64,000 bases of DNA. Origin: Actimicrobium sp047621345. GTDB lineage: Bacteria > Pseudomonadota > Gammaproteobacteria > Burkholderiales > Burkholderiaceae_D. Both the position numbers and the translations under genes were made by a program. Below the pieces are notes generated by a model. That model saw nothing but the letters and a program-made list of their open reading frames with translations. It had not been told where the DNA came from and searched no databases. This document shows, one piece after another, positions 1 to 7,665 of this stretch. Each line of letters starts with the position of its first letter. The first letter of the stretch is position 1. The DNA lies in assembly GCA_047621345.1 (NCBI GenBank), contig JBLHLW010000001.1:124001-188000 (forward strand), written 5' to 3'.

Positions 1-1514
1 GTCAGCGCTCGGTCGTCATCGGTGCCATCGTCATGCTGATCGGGGCGGGGGCGGTCTACACCCAGGTTGGCAAGACCTTCATGCCAACGATGGATGAGGG
101 CGACCTGATCGTCGGTATCGAAAAGCTGCCGACCGTCAGTCTGGAGCAAAGCGCCGCGCTGGACCTGAAGATCCACCAGGCCTTGATGCGGGCATTGCCC
201 GAAGTCACGGGCGTGGTGGCACGCGCCGGTGCCGACGAAATGGGGCTCGATCCGATGGGCTTGAACCAGACCGACACCTACCTGTTGATGACGCCACGCA
301 GTCAGTGGCGCGTGAAAAACAAGGAGGCGATGATCGACGAAATCCGCAAGGTGCTCGATCCGCTGCCCGGCATCAAGTACAGCTTCACGCAACCGATCGA
401 AATGCGGGTCAGCGAAATGATCATTGGCGTGCGCGGCGATATTGCCGTCAAAGTATTTGGTCCCGACCTTGGTCAGTTGAACAAGTACGCCGCTGAAGTC
501 GAAGCGGTGCTCAAGACCATCCCCGGTAATCAGGATGTCTACACGGTCCAGAACGACGGCGTGCACTATCTACGCGTGGTGGTCGATCGCCTGCAGGCCG
601 GTCGGCTCGGATTGACGATCGAGGAAATCCAGGATGCGCTGCGAGTGCAGATCGAAGGACTGCAGGCGGGCAGCGCCATCGAAGGCAACCGCCGCACGCC
701 GATCGTTCTGCGCGCCACCGAATCGGTACGGTTGTCACCGACCGAATTTGCCGCCACCCGCATCACCGCCAGCGATGGTACCAGCGTGCCACTGACCAGC
801 GTGGCCAGGCTGGAACGGGCGACCGGACCGGTCAAGATTGATCGCGAAATGGGCAGTCGCTACAGCGTCGTCATCGCCAATGTCAGCGGGCGCGATCTGG
901 TCGGCTTCGTTCAGGAAGCCCAGGCCAGCGTGGCCAGCAAGCTCGCTTTGCCGACCGGTTATCGCATTAGCTGGGGTGGGCAATTCGAGAACCAGCAGCG
1001 TGCGGCCAAGCGTCTGAGCATCGTGGTGCCAGTCGCGCTCGGGCTGATTTTCATTGTGCTGTTTTCTACCTTTCGGTCGGTCCGCCAGTCGCTGCTGATT
1101 CTGGCGATCATTCCGTTTGCGCTGGTCGGCGGCATCGTCGCGTTATGGCTGACTGGCGAGTATCTGTCGGTACCGGCGTCGGTCGGCTTCATCGCGCTGC
1201 TCGGCATCACGGTCCTCAACGGTGTCGTGCTGGTCAGTTACTTCAACCAGTTGCGCGACGAAGGGATGGCGCTGCTCGACGTCGTCACGCAGGGCGCCCG
1301 CCGGCGCCTGCGTCCCGTGCTGATGACGGCATCGATTACCGCCTTCGGCCTGATCCCGCTGCTGTTCGCCACCGGCCCCGGCTCCGAAATCCAGCGACCG
1401 CTGGCCATCGTCGTCATCGGTGGCCTGGTCACGGCTACCGCACTGACGTTGATGCTGTTACCCATCCTTTATTTGCGCTTCGCGTTTGCGAAGCAGGAGC
1501 GTTCCGATGTCTGA
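1..1514 (+). CDS. Heavy-metal efflux RND permease, CzcA/CusA family (5' end outside window)
   Basis: This is the C-terminal half (about 503 residues) of a proton-driven inner-membrane pump that exports metal cations through a three-part complex. The reading frame is open from base 3, so the start lies upstream of the window. The visible part starts near a transmembrane helix and runs through the second periplasmic porter/docking portion. It ends in the usual cluster of five membrane helices (about residues 335-495), with short cytoplasmic loops rich in Arg. The text TFMPTMDEGDLIV and the overall pattern match the HME-RND group rather than drug pumps. The gene overlaps the next gene by 8 bases and is followed by a TolC-type channel, so it belongs to one operon. 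The metal cannot be read from this half. Confidence 0.9.
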   Translation, partial: QRSVVIGAIVMLIGAGAVYTQVGKTFMPTMDEGDLIVGIEKLPTVSLEQSAALDLKIHQALMRALPEVTGVVARAGADEMGLDPMGLNQTDTYLLMTPRSQWRVKNKEAMIDEIRKVLDPLPGIKYSFTQPIEMRVSEMIIGVRGDIAVKVFGPDLGQLNKYAAEVEAVLKTIPGNQDVYTVQNDGVHYLRVVVDRLQAGRLGLTIEEIQDALRVQIEGLQAGSAIEGNRRTPIVLRATESVRLSPTEFAATRITASDGTSVPLTSVARLERATGPVKIDREMGSRYSVVIANVSGRDLVGFVQEAQASVASKLALPTGYRISWGGQFENQQRAAKRLSIVVPVALGLIFIVLFSTFRSVRQSLLILAIIPFALVGGIVALWLTGEYLSVPASVGFIALLGITVLNGVVLVSYFNQLRDEGMALLDVVTQGARRRLRPVLMTASITAFGLIPLLFATGPGSEIQRPLAIVVIGGLVTATALTLMLLPILYLRFAFAKQERSDV

Positions 1515-1809
1515 CCTTTGCCTGACCTTGCTGTGCCCGCCCGCACTGGAAGAACGCGTACTCGATACGCTGTTGATGACTCCCGAAATTGTCCTCTTCA
1601 CCAGCAGTCGGGCCGCCGTCCATGGCGTGCATCCCGAACGTCTCAGTGCCAGTGAACAGGTGCTGGGTCTGGCCGTCATGACCCAGATCCAGGCGCTGCT
1701 GCACGAAGCCGACCGCACGCACTTACTGGCGTGTCTGGCAGGCAGTTTTGCCGGTACCGGCTTGCGCTATTGGCTCACACCGGTGACTGCAACAGGAGAA
1801 TTTTTATGA
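1507..1809 (+). CDS. DUF3240 family protein linked to metal efflux
   Basis: A 100-residue soluble protein resembling the DUF3240 family, small proteins commonly encoded beside CzcA-type pumps and thought to have a PII-like fold. Their exact role is not established. The ATG at 1507 overlaps the end of the pump gene, and its stop overlaps the start of the outer-membrane channel gene. This tight packing indicates translational coupling with the efflux operon. There is no signal peptide, so it should be cytoplasmic. A regulatory or metal-sensing role for the pump is inference from position only. Confidence 0.7.
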   Translation: MSDLCLTLLCPPALEERVLDTLLMTPEIVLFTSSRAAVHGVHPERLSASEQVLGLAVMTQIQALLHEADRTHLLACLAGSFAGTGLRYWLTPVTATGEFL

Positions 1810-3083
1810 CGCCAATTCTATGGAGGACGCTGGTCGCCAGCGCGGCGTTGTCGGCCAGTAGCGCGCTGGCTACCGAACCTCTTGGCATCGCGGCCCTGCC
1901 GCAGAGTGCTGTCCACTATCCGCTGTTGCTGCCGACGGCCGCGGTGCGGCCGCTGATCGACCAAACCCCGAGCGTTGCAGCGGCGCGTGCCGGGCTGGCG
2001 GTCGCGCGTCAGGATGCCGGCTTGCTGACCGACTCGCCGTACGAATGGACGGCCAAGGTGACGACGCAACGCCGCACCGTCGATACCGGCGCCCGGTACG
2101 GCGAGTGGAACGCCGGTATCGAGCGCACATTACGCCTACCCGACAAAGCGCGTGCCGATGGCAGTCTGGCGCAAGCGACGCTGGACGAAGCAAAAGCCCG
2201 CCATGGCGAAGCGCTGCATGACATGACACGCGACTTGCTCGGTTTGTGGCTGGACTGGGCTCATGCCGAACAGGGACAAGCGCTATCGCTGCGGCATTTA
2301 CAGGCCTCGCAGGAGAATTTACGCATCGTAGAAAAACGCGTCAAGGCAGGCGATGCCGCCCGGCTTGATGCCAGCCTCGCGCGCGCCGAACTGGCTGAAC
2401 AACAGCGTGCCAGTATCGAGGTCAAGACGGCTGTGGCCGTGGCCTGGGCGCATTTGCAGGCGCGCTTTCCAGGCTTCGACCGCGACCTCTCGGCGTTCCC
2501 CGCTGCGCTGCCACTGGTGGGCGACGGCTCACTCTGGCGTGCGCGTATTCTGGATCAAAGCGATGAGCTGAAAACTGCAGAAGCCCAAATGCAGAAGATG
2601 CAGGCGCGCGGTGCGCGGGCGCACGCCGAGAAGATACCTGATCCTACCGTGGGCCTGTTCACTGCCTCCGAAGTCGGCGGTCGCGAGCGCCTGACCGGCA
2701 TCATGTTCAGCATTCCGATTCCCGGTTCGCAGCGCACTCGTCACGCCGACAGGTCGGTGCATGCCGATGAGATGTCACGTCAGGAAGTCGCTTCTAAAAA
2801 ACGCCAGCTTGATGCGGTGATCGGTGCTGGGTTTGCGCGCACACAGGGTGCGTTTGAAGGCTGGCAGATCGCCGAAACGGGCGCGGCCGACATGCAGGAC
2901 AACGCCCGCCTGATGGCGCGTGCGTATGCATTAGGTGAAGCCGATCTGCAAGCGCTGCTAAGCGCAAGGCGGCAAGCCACCACCGCTGCCCAAAACGCAT
3001 TGAGCGCAAAAGTAGCCGCCAGTCGCAGTTACTACGGACTGCTAGTCGATGCCCATCTGATCTGGGACATGGCGCACGAATGA
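1806..3083 (+). CDS. TolC-type outer-membrane efflux protein (CzcC-like)
   Basis: A 425-residue outer-membrane factor that would form the trimeric channel of the metal efflux system. The N-terminus (about residues 1-22) is a clear signal peptide ending in SSALA. The rest is Ala/Gln/Glu/Arg-rich with long helical stretches typical of TolC family proteins. The chosen ATG at 1806 has AGGAGA just upstream and overlaps the preceding stop. A diverged partial copy of residues about 207-376 is present at 5930-6415. Together with the RND permease this supplies two of the three pump parts. No membrane-fusion protein is seen inside the window, so it probably lies upstream. Confidence 0.85.
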   Translation: MTPILWRTLVASAALSASSALATEPLGIAALPQSAVHYPLLLPTAAVRPLIDQTPSVAAARAGLAVARQDAGLLTDSPYEWTAKVTTQRRTVDTGARYGEWNAGIERTLRLPDKARADGSLAQATLDEAKARHGEALHDMTRDLLGLWLDWAHAEQGQALSLRHLQASQENLRIVEKRVKAGDAARLDASLARAELAEQQRASIEVKTAVAVAWAHLQARFPGFDRDLSAFPAALPLVGDGSLWRARILDQSDELKTAEAQMQKMQARGARAHAEKIPDPTVGLFTASEVGGRERLTGIMFSIPIPGSQRTRHADRSVHADEMSRQEVASKKRQLDAVIGAGFARTQGAFEGWQIAETGAADMQDNARLMARAYALGEADLQALLSARRQATTAAQNALSAKVAASRSYYGLLVDAHLIWDMAHE

Positions 3084-3127
3084 GCGATTTTTTCCGGACG
3101 ACCACTTCACATTGACTCGGAGTATTC

Positions 3128-3874
3128 ATGTTTGCAAGATTATTTTCAGGGAGCGGGCCCGTCCCCGCGCTAGCCCCCATGACGCGACAGCGTATTTTCT
3201 GGTCCGGCCTCGCTGGACTGGTGCTGTATTTTTTACTGGTCACCCTTAGCCATGCGCACGGCATTGCCGAAGGCGACAAAGGCTATATCCAGGAAATCTC
3301 CGGCGTCCATTTTCTGGCTTTCGTCTACCTCGGCGCCAAGCATATGTTCACCGGATACGACCACATCCTGTTTTTGTTCGGGGTGATTTTTTTCCTCTAC
3401 AAGCTCAAGGATATCGGGCTGTATGTCAGCCTCTTTGCGATCGGCCATTCGACCACGATGCTGCTGGGCGTCTACCTCGGCACCAGCATCAATGGCTATC
3501 TGATCGACGCCATCATCGGCTTGTCGATTGTCTACAAGGCACTCGACAACGTCGGCGCGTTTCAGCGCTGGTTCGGTGTGCAGCCCAACACTAAGGGGGC
3601 AACGCTGATCTTCGGCCTGTTTCACGGCTTGGGTTTGGCGACCAAGGTGCAGGAATACGAGATTTCCCGCGACGGTCTGCTGACGAACCTGATTGCTTTC
3701 AATATCGGCGTCGAGGTAGGCCAATTGCTGGCACTCGCCGCTATCTTGATCGTGATGGGTTTCTGGCGCCGTACCGGTAGCTTTTTACGCCATGCCTACA
3801 CGGCCAACGTCGCCATGATGGCGGCAGGATTCCTGCTTGTCGGCTACCAGCTGACTGGCTATTTCACACTCTGA
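3128..3874 (+). CDS. HupE/UreJ family membrane protein, probable metal permease
   Basis: A 248-residue membrane protein with about six to seven hydrophobic segments. Conserved HupE/UreJ-type features are visible: GYDHILFLFGVIFFL near residue 77, AIGHSTTML near 117 and FHGLGLA near 166. HupE and UreJ proteins are linked to nickel supply for hydrogenase and urease. Many relatives sit in metal-resistance loci instead, as here, next to an RND pump. The start at 3128 has GGAG five bases upstream; a later Met at 3179 is possible. A leader-like segment ends in SHAHG, so the N-terminus may be processed. The metal is not shown by sequence. Confidence 0.8.
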   Translation: MFARLFSGSGPVPALAPMTRQRIFWSGLAGLVLYFLLVTLSHAHGIAEGDKGYIQEISGVHFLAFVYLGAKHMFTGYDHILFLFGVIFFLYKLKDIGLYVSLFAIGHSTTMLLGVYLGTSINGYLIDAIIGLSIVYKALDNVGAFQRWFGVQPNTKGATLIFGLFHGLGLATKVQEYEISRDGLLTNLIAFNIGVEVGQLLALAAILIVMGFWRRTGSFLRHAYTANVAMMAAGFLLVGYQLTGYFTL

Positions 3875-3887
3875 CTGGAGTAACCCC

Positions 3888-4538
3888 ATGTACAACACTG
3901 ATATGCCTTTACGCGCAGAACTACCGAGTAGTAAAAAATTATTACGATCAACTGGCATTGCCCTTGTCACCGCTGCCGCCTTGCTGGTGACGGTCGTGCT
4001 GCCGGCCGAATACGGTATCGATCCGACTGGCATCGGACGCACTCTGGGTCTGACGGCGATGGGTCAGATCAAGGTCTCGCTCGCCGACGAAGCCAAAGCC
4101 GAAGCCGAAGCGCTTGGTGCCGCAGCAGGACAATCCGTGCCAGCGCCGCAACCGATCCCGGTCGTCACGGCGGTTGCCCCGCCGGCAGTGGGGCCGGAAG
4201 CCGCCGCCATAGCGGCATCCAGGACTGATGAAACAAGCGTGACCCTGAAGCCCGGCGCAGCAACTGAAGTCAAACTGGCGATGATGAAAGGAGCGAAGGT
4301 TAGCTATTCCTGGCAGACAAACGGCAGCCCGGTTAATTTCGATACGCACGGTGATCCGTCCGATGGTCCCAAGGATGCCTATCACGGCTACAGCAAGGGC
4401 CGGCAAGTCGCCAGCGATATTGGTGAGTTTACCGCTGCTTTTGATGGCAACCACGGCTGGTTCTGGCGCAATCGCGCCAGTAACGACGTGACGATCATCT
4501 TGAAAACCACCGGGAATTACAACAGCGTTCAACAATAA
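3888..4538 (+). CDS. Membrane-anchored periplasmic protein of the metal locus
   Basis: A 216-residue protein with a single membrane segment near residues 22-42, then an Ala/Pro/Glu-rich spacer (about 65-105). The compact C-terminal domain has the text SWQTNGSPVNFDTHGDPS and HGWFWRNR. Similar proteins often follow HupE-like genes in beta-proteobacteria and are usually annotated only as transmembrane anchor proteins; no biochemical role is known to me. The ATG at 3888 has GGAG upstream, 14 bases after the HupE stop, so the two are probably co-transcribed. His, Asp and aromatic residues in the outer domain could bind a ligand, but that is inference. Confidence 0.6.
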   Translation: MYNTDMPLRAELPSSKKLLRSTGIALVTAAALLVTVVLPAEYGIDPTGIGRTLGLTAMGQIKVSLADEAKAEAEALGAAAGQSVPAPQPIPVVTAVAPPAVGPEAAAIAASRTDETSVTLKPGAATEVKLAMMKGAKVSYSWQTNGSPVNFDTHGDPSDGPKDAYHGYSKGRQVASDIGEFTAAFDGNHGWFWRNRASNDVTIILKTTGNYNSVQQ

Positions 4539-4596
4539 GACTGGCCCATACGCGTCGCTTTTCTCTCCTGAGCAAACATTTGATATAGGAATTGCC

Positions 4597-4722
4597 ATGA
4601 CATGTCGTCACGTACTGAACATCGTTTTAGTGATGTGCTTTTTTGCATCTCTAGGTGGATGCAACAACGGTGAGCAGAAGGATAGTGCCGGTAAAACCGG
4701 GCATGGGCACAGCCATGACTGA
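4597..4722 (+). CDS. Small lipoprotein with His-rich tail
   Basis: A 41-codon reading frame with an N-terminal hydrophobic signal (VLNIVLVMCFFASL) followed by the lipobox LGGC. Cleavage before Cys26 would leave a lipid-anchored peptide of only 16 residues that ends in GHGHSHD. The ATG at 4597 has a weak AGGA upstream. It lies 58 bases after the anchor-protein gene in the same direction. The His-rich end fits metal binding at the periplasmic face and agrees with the neighbouring metal genes. It is small, but the signal, lipobox and context make a real gene likely. Confidence 0.6.
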   Translation: MTCRHVLNIVLVMCFFASLGGCNNGEQKDSAGKTGHGHSHD

Positions 4723-4876
4723 GTGAACATACTGGCAGGTCATGCCATAAAAAAGTACCATTCCGTGTGCCCCCGCAAGCGTCCCTACCTCCAACTTAAC
4801 AGGCAGAAAACTATCATGGCCACTGGCGTCAGCATTCGGATTTCGGTCCATAGCGTACTTTTGTACGTGGCTGGCA

Positions 4877-5932
4877 ATGCATAAGGGAGTTGTCTATGCG
4901 TTACTAGCGGCCGCCCTGTTTGGTGCCAGTACGCCGTTTGCCAAAATTCTGGTTGGGCAGGTGGCGCCGATCACGCTGGCAGGTCTATTCTACGTCGGCA
5001 GCGGTCTGGGACTGTTGGCCTGTCTTATTGTCCGGGCGTTCGTCACACGTGGCAGTCCGGCAGACCGGTCGGCCGCATTGACAGTGGCAGATCTGCCATG
5101 GCTGGGCGGTGCCACAGTGTTTGGCGGCATCGCCGGGCCGGTATTGCTGATGATCGGACTCCGCTTGACCCCCGCCGCTACGGCGTCGCTTCTGCTGAAC
5201 ATGGAAGGGGTGCTCACTGCGTTGCTGGCGTGGTTCGTCTTCAAGGAAAATTTTGATCGCCGCATCTTTGCCGGCATGCTGTTAATCGTGGTGGCGGGCG
5301 TTCTGTTGTCGTGGGAGCAAATTCCCGTGCTGGGCGTGCCCTGGGGCGTACTGGCCATCGTCGCTGCCTGTCTCTGCTGGGGTATCGACAATAATTTGAC
5401 CCGCAAGGTGTCGGCCAGTGACGCTTTGCAAATTGCCTGCGTCAAGGGACTCGTGGCGGGTTTGGTCAATGTCGGCATCGCCTTGGCGCTTGGTTATCGA
5501 TTACCGCCAATATCGACGATGCTGACTGCCAGCGTCATCGGGTTTTGTGGATATGGTCTCAGTCTCGTACTGTTCGTGCTGGCGTTACGGCACCTTGGTA
5601 CGGCACGCACCGGCGCCTATTTTTCAGCGGCACCGTTTGTTGGCGCGATCATTTCCTTGCTGATGCTCGGAGAATTGCCAGGGGCTGCGTTCTGGGCAGC
5701 AGCAGTGCTTATGGGTGCAGGTATCTGGCTGCATCTGACCGAGTCCCATGCTCATGCGCATCTCCACGAGCCGTTATCCCATACCCATGCGCACGGACAT
5801 GATGCGCACCATCAGCATGCACATGGTTTCGCGTGGGATGACAAGAAAACGCATGTGCACCCGCACAATCACACTGCTCTTCGACACGTACATCCGCACT
5901 ATCCGGACATTCATCATCGGCATAGGCACTAA
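4877..5932 (+). CDS. EamA/DMT family transporter with His-rich C-terminus
   Basis: A 351-residue inner-membrane protein with two EamA-type repeats, about ten hydrophobic helices over residues 1-285. DMT transporters move metabolites or, in some cases, metal ions. The last 65 or so residues are exceptional. They are made mostly of His with Ala, Pro and Gly (HAHAHLHE, HTHAHGHDAHHQHAHG and a final HHRHRH), more than 20 His in all. Such a tail is expected to bind Ni, Co, Zn or Cu. Together with the RND, HupE and small lipoprotein genes it supports a metal-transport role. The stop codon is directly joined to a broken TolC-type gene fragment. Confidence 0.8.
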   Translation: MHKGVVYALLAAALFGASTPFAKILVGQVAPITLAGLFYVGSGLGLLACLIVRAFVTRGSPADRSAALTVADLPWLGGATVFGGIAGPVLLMIGLRLTPAATASLLLNMEGVLTALLAWFVFKENFDRRIFAGMLLIVVAGVLLSWEQIPVLGVPWGVLAIVAACLCWGIDNNLTRKVSASDALQIACVKGLVAGLVNVGIALALGYRLPPISTMLTASVIGFCGYGLSLVLFVLALRHLGTARTGAYFSAAPFVGAIISLLMLGELPGAAFWAAAVLMGAGIWLHLTESHAHAHLHEPLSHTHAHGHDAHHQHAHGFAWDDKKTHVHPHNHTALRHVHPHYPDIHHRHRH

Positions 5933-6415
5933 GACTGTCGCCGCTGTTGCGTGGGCGCGCTTGCAGGCGCATTTTCCGGACTTTGCCCGCGACCTCTCGG
6001 CGTTCCCTGCTGCGCTGTCACTGGTGGGGGACGGATCGCTTTGGCGTGCGCGCATCCTGGACCAAAGCGACGGGCTGAAAATTGCAGAAGCGCAAATGCA
6101 GAAGATGCCTGATCCGACCGTGGGGCTGTTCACCGCATCCGAAGTCGGTGGCCGCGAGCGCCTGACCGGCATCATGCTCAGCATTCCGATTCCCGGTTCG
6201 CAGCGCAATCGCCACGCGGACAGGGCGGTGCATGCCGATGAGATGTCACGTCAGGAAGTCGCTTCTAAAAAACGCCAGCTTGATGCCGTGATCGGTGCTG
6301 GGTTTGCGCGCACTCAGGGTGCGTTTGAAGGCTGGCAGATCGCCGAAGCGGGCGCTGCCGAGATGCAGGATAACGCCCGTCTGATGGCGCGCGCTTATGC
6401 ATTGGGGCCGATCTG
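5930..6415 (+). pseudogene. Internal fragment of a second TolC-type (CzcC-like) gene
   Basis: This stretch encodes text clearly homologous to residues about 207-376 of the intact channel gene at 1806-3083, for example VGLFTASEVGGRERLTGIM. There are scattered base changes and an in-frame loss of about 12 residues after AEAQMQKM. The 5' part of the gene is absent: homology begins at the stop codon of the EamA gene. The 3' part ends where an IS5-type terminal repeat begins at 6424, after a small deletion near 6405. It is a non-functional remnant of either a duplication or an older second efflux operon. Confidence 0.8.
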
Positions 6416-6423
6416 CAATCATT

Positions 6424-7124
6424 GGGCGTTGGTGCACTTCAAATCCGGGAAGGGGCAAATGTTACCGTGCGAGGCCATATTTGCTGAGTCATTCCGATGC
6501 CAAACAAGCACAACACCGACCGCCGCCATCACATTCCGAAGATGAAGTTCAAGGTGCAGAACTGGCCAGCATATGAAGCGGGACTCCGGCGGCTTGGCAG
6601 CCTGACTTTGGGGATAGAAGAGGCTGCACTGGCACAGTGGCAAAGCGCAGGGCCGGGTGGGCAGGTCCGTTATCAGGGCATCGCCATTAGAAAAAGTCAC
6701 TGTTGATGGAGCCTCCGATGACGCGCCGACCTATCAAACGATCGTGCAACATAGTGGCCATATCGACGTAGGGATTCCACCACGCAAGACCGCTGTTCCC
6801 GGCACGGCATCGTATGCGCCCAATCAGCGTGATCGTCATTTATAGAAAATCAACAAAGAGGACCGGTTAGCCTGGCAGAAAGCCACGTGCTACGGACAGC
6901 GTGCCTTGGTCGAAACGACCATGAGCCGCGACCAATCCTTGATTGGCCCTCGGCTACGTTCACGAGCGTTTGCGGCGCAACAAACCGAGGCTGTCATCGG
7001 GGTTGCTGTGTTAAACCGCATGCTGGCCGCCGCACGCCCACACTCCGTTCGTAGTCAAAAAGTGGCCGCATAATCGGGCAGGGGTTGGGGGACTGTCGTC
7101 TTCAACTTTGAAGTGCACCAACGC
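6424..7124 (+). mobile_element. IS5-type insertion sequence remnant A, both ends present
   Basis: The element is bounded by 18-base inverted repeats. The left end GCGTTGGTGCACTTCAAA starts about 6426 and its exact reverse complement is at 7107-7124. Inside is a decayed transposase gene. The element has cut the 3' end of the TolC-type fragment upstream. At about 700 bp it is shorter than a typical IS5-type element, consistent with internal deletion. A clear target-site duplication was not identified. Confidence 0.75.
6497..7073 (+). pseudogene. IS5-family transposase, frameshifted and deleted
   Basis: The N-terminal part (MPNKHNTDRRHHIPKMKF and following) reads from 6497. It breaks off near 6706 and resumes in another frame as VDGASDDAPTYQT, then IPPRKTAVPGTASYAPNQRD. 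After a stop codon it continues in broken form to the typical C-terminal text AFAAQQTEA...VLNRMLAA, ending at the TAA near 7073. The DDE catalytic core is not intact. It is closely related to the remnant at 9570-9988. Confidence 0.75.
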
Positions 7125-7432
7125 TGGTGTCCATTGATGCCACGACGTTGTCGCGGCGGGGGGCCTGGAACCCCTTCTGCTGCTTTCTTCCCGCTCCGCT
7201 TTTCCTGATGTTCACATGGAACCGTTTCCTGCATTTCGTCCACCTATAAGCCGTAACAACTACAACCCAATCCTGTTGAAGTTTGCGATCGGAGTTTTGC
7301 CAGTCCGGATGTGACCCAACAGCCAATCAAACGGATCTCGCCCGAGTTTTCATGAAACCACGACCAATGACGCCACACGACGTACATCAGGATGCGTTTT
7401 TTTGGGCATTGCAAGGGCTGTGTGCACTCCAC
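7125..7432. other. Unassigned stretch between two IS remnants
   Basis: About 300 bases with no convincing gene. Short frames exist on both strands, the longest on the minus strand over about 7102-7326, but none matches a family I recognise and none has a good ribosome site. It is probably left over from earlier insertions. Confidence 0.4.
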
Positions 7433-7620
7433 CCCTTGATCGGTACGCGCCTGCGTGCGCGTGGATTCGCGGCGCAGCAAACCGAAGCTCCCACCAGGAT
7501 CGCTGTGTTAAACCGCATGTTGACTGCCGGATACCCAAACTCCGTCCGTCATCAGAAAATAGCAGCAGTTCGACCATGGGTTGAGGGATTGTCGTTGTTG
7601 GCTTTCAAATGCACCAACGC
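7433..7620 (+). mobile_element. IS5-type insertion sequence remnant B, 3' end only
   Basis: Only the last 45 or so residues of an IS5-type transposase remain (RLRARGFAAQQTEA, then VLNRMLTA). A diverged right-end repeat TTTCAAATGCACCAACGC follows at 7603-7620. The sequence is more diverged from remnants A and C than those are from each other. Its end lies only 45 bases before the chosen start codon of the TAL-effector-like gene. Confidence 0.65.
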
Positions 7621-7665
7621 TTCGCGGTGCGAGATGTCGACGCATTTGTACAGGGATCTGAGGCT

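Noticed and set aside
7102..7326. Minus-strand ORF of 74 codons between IS remnants
   Set aside because: No recognised family or good start context; it overlaps the IS end and is probably chance.
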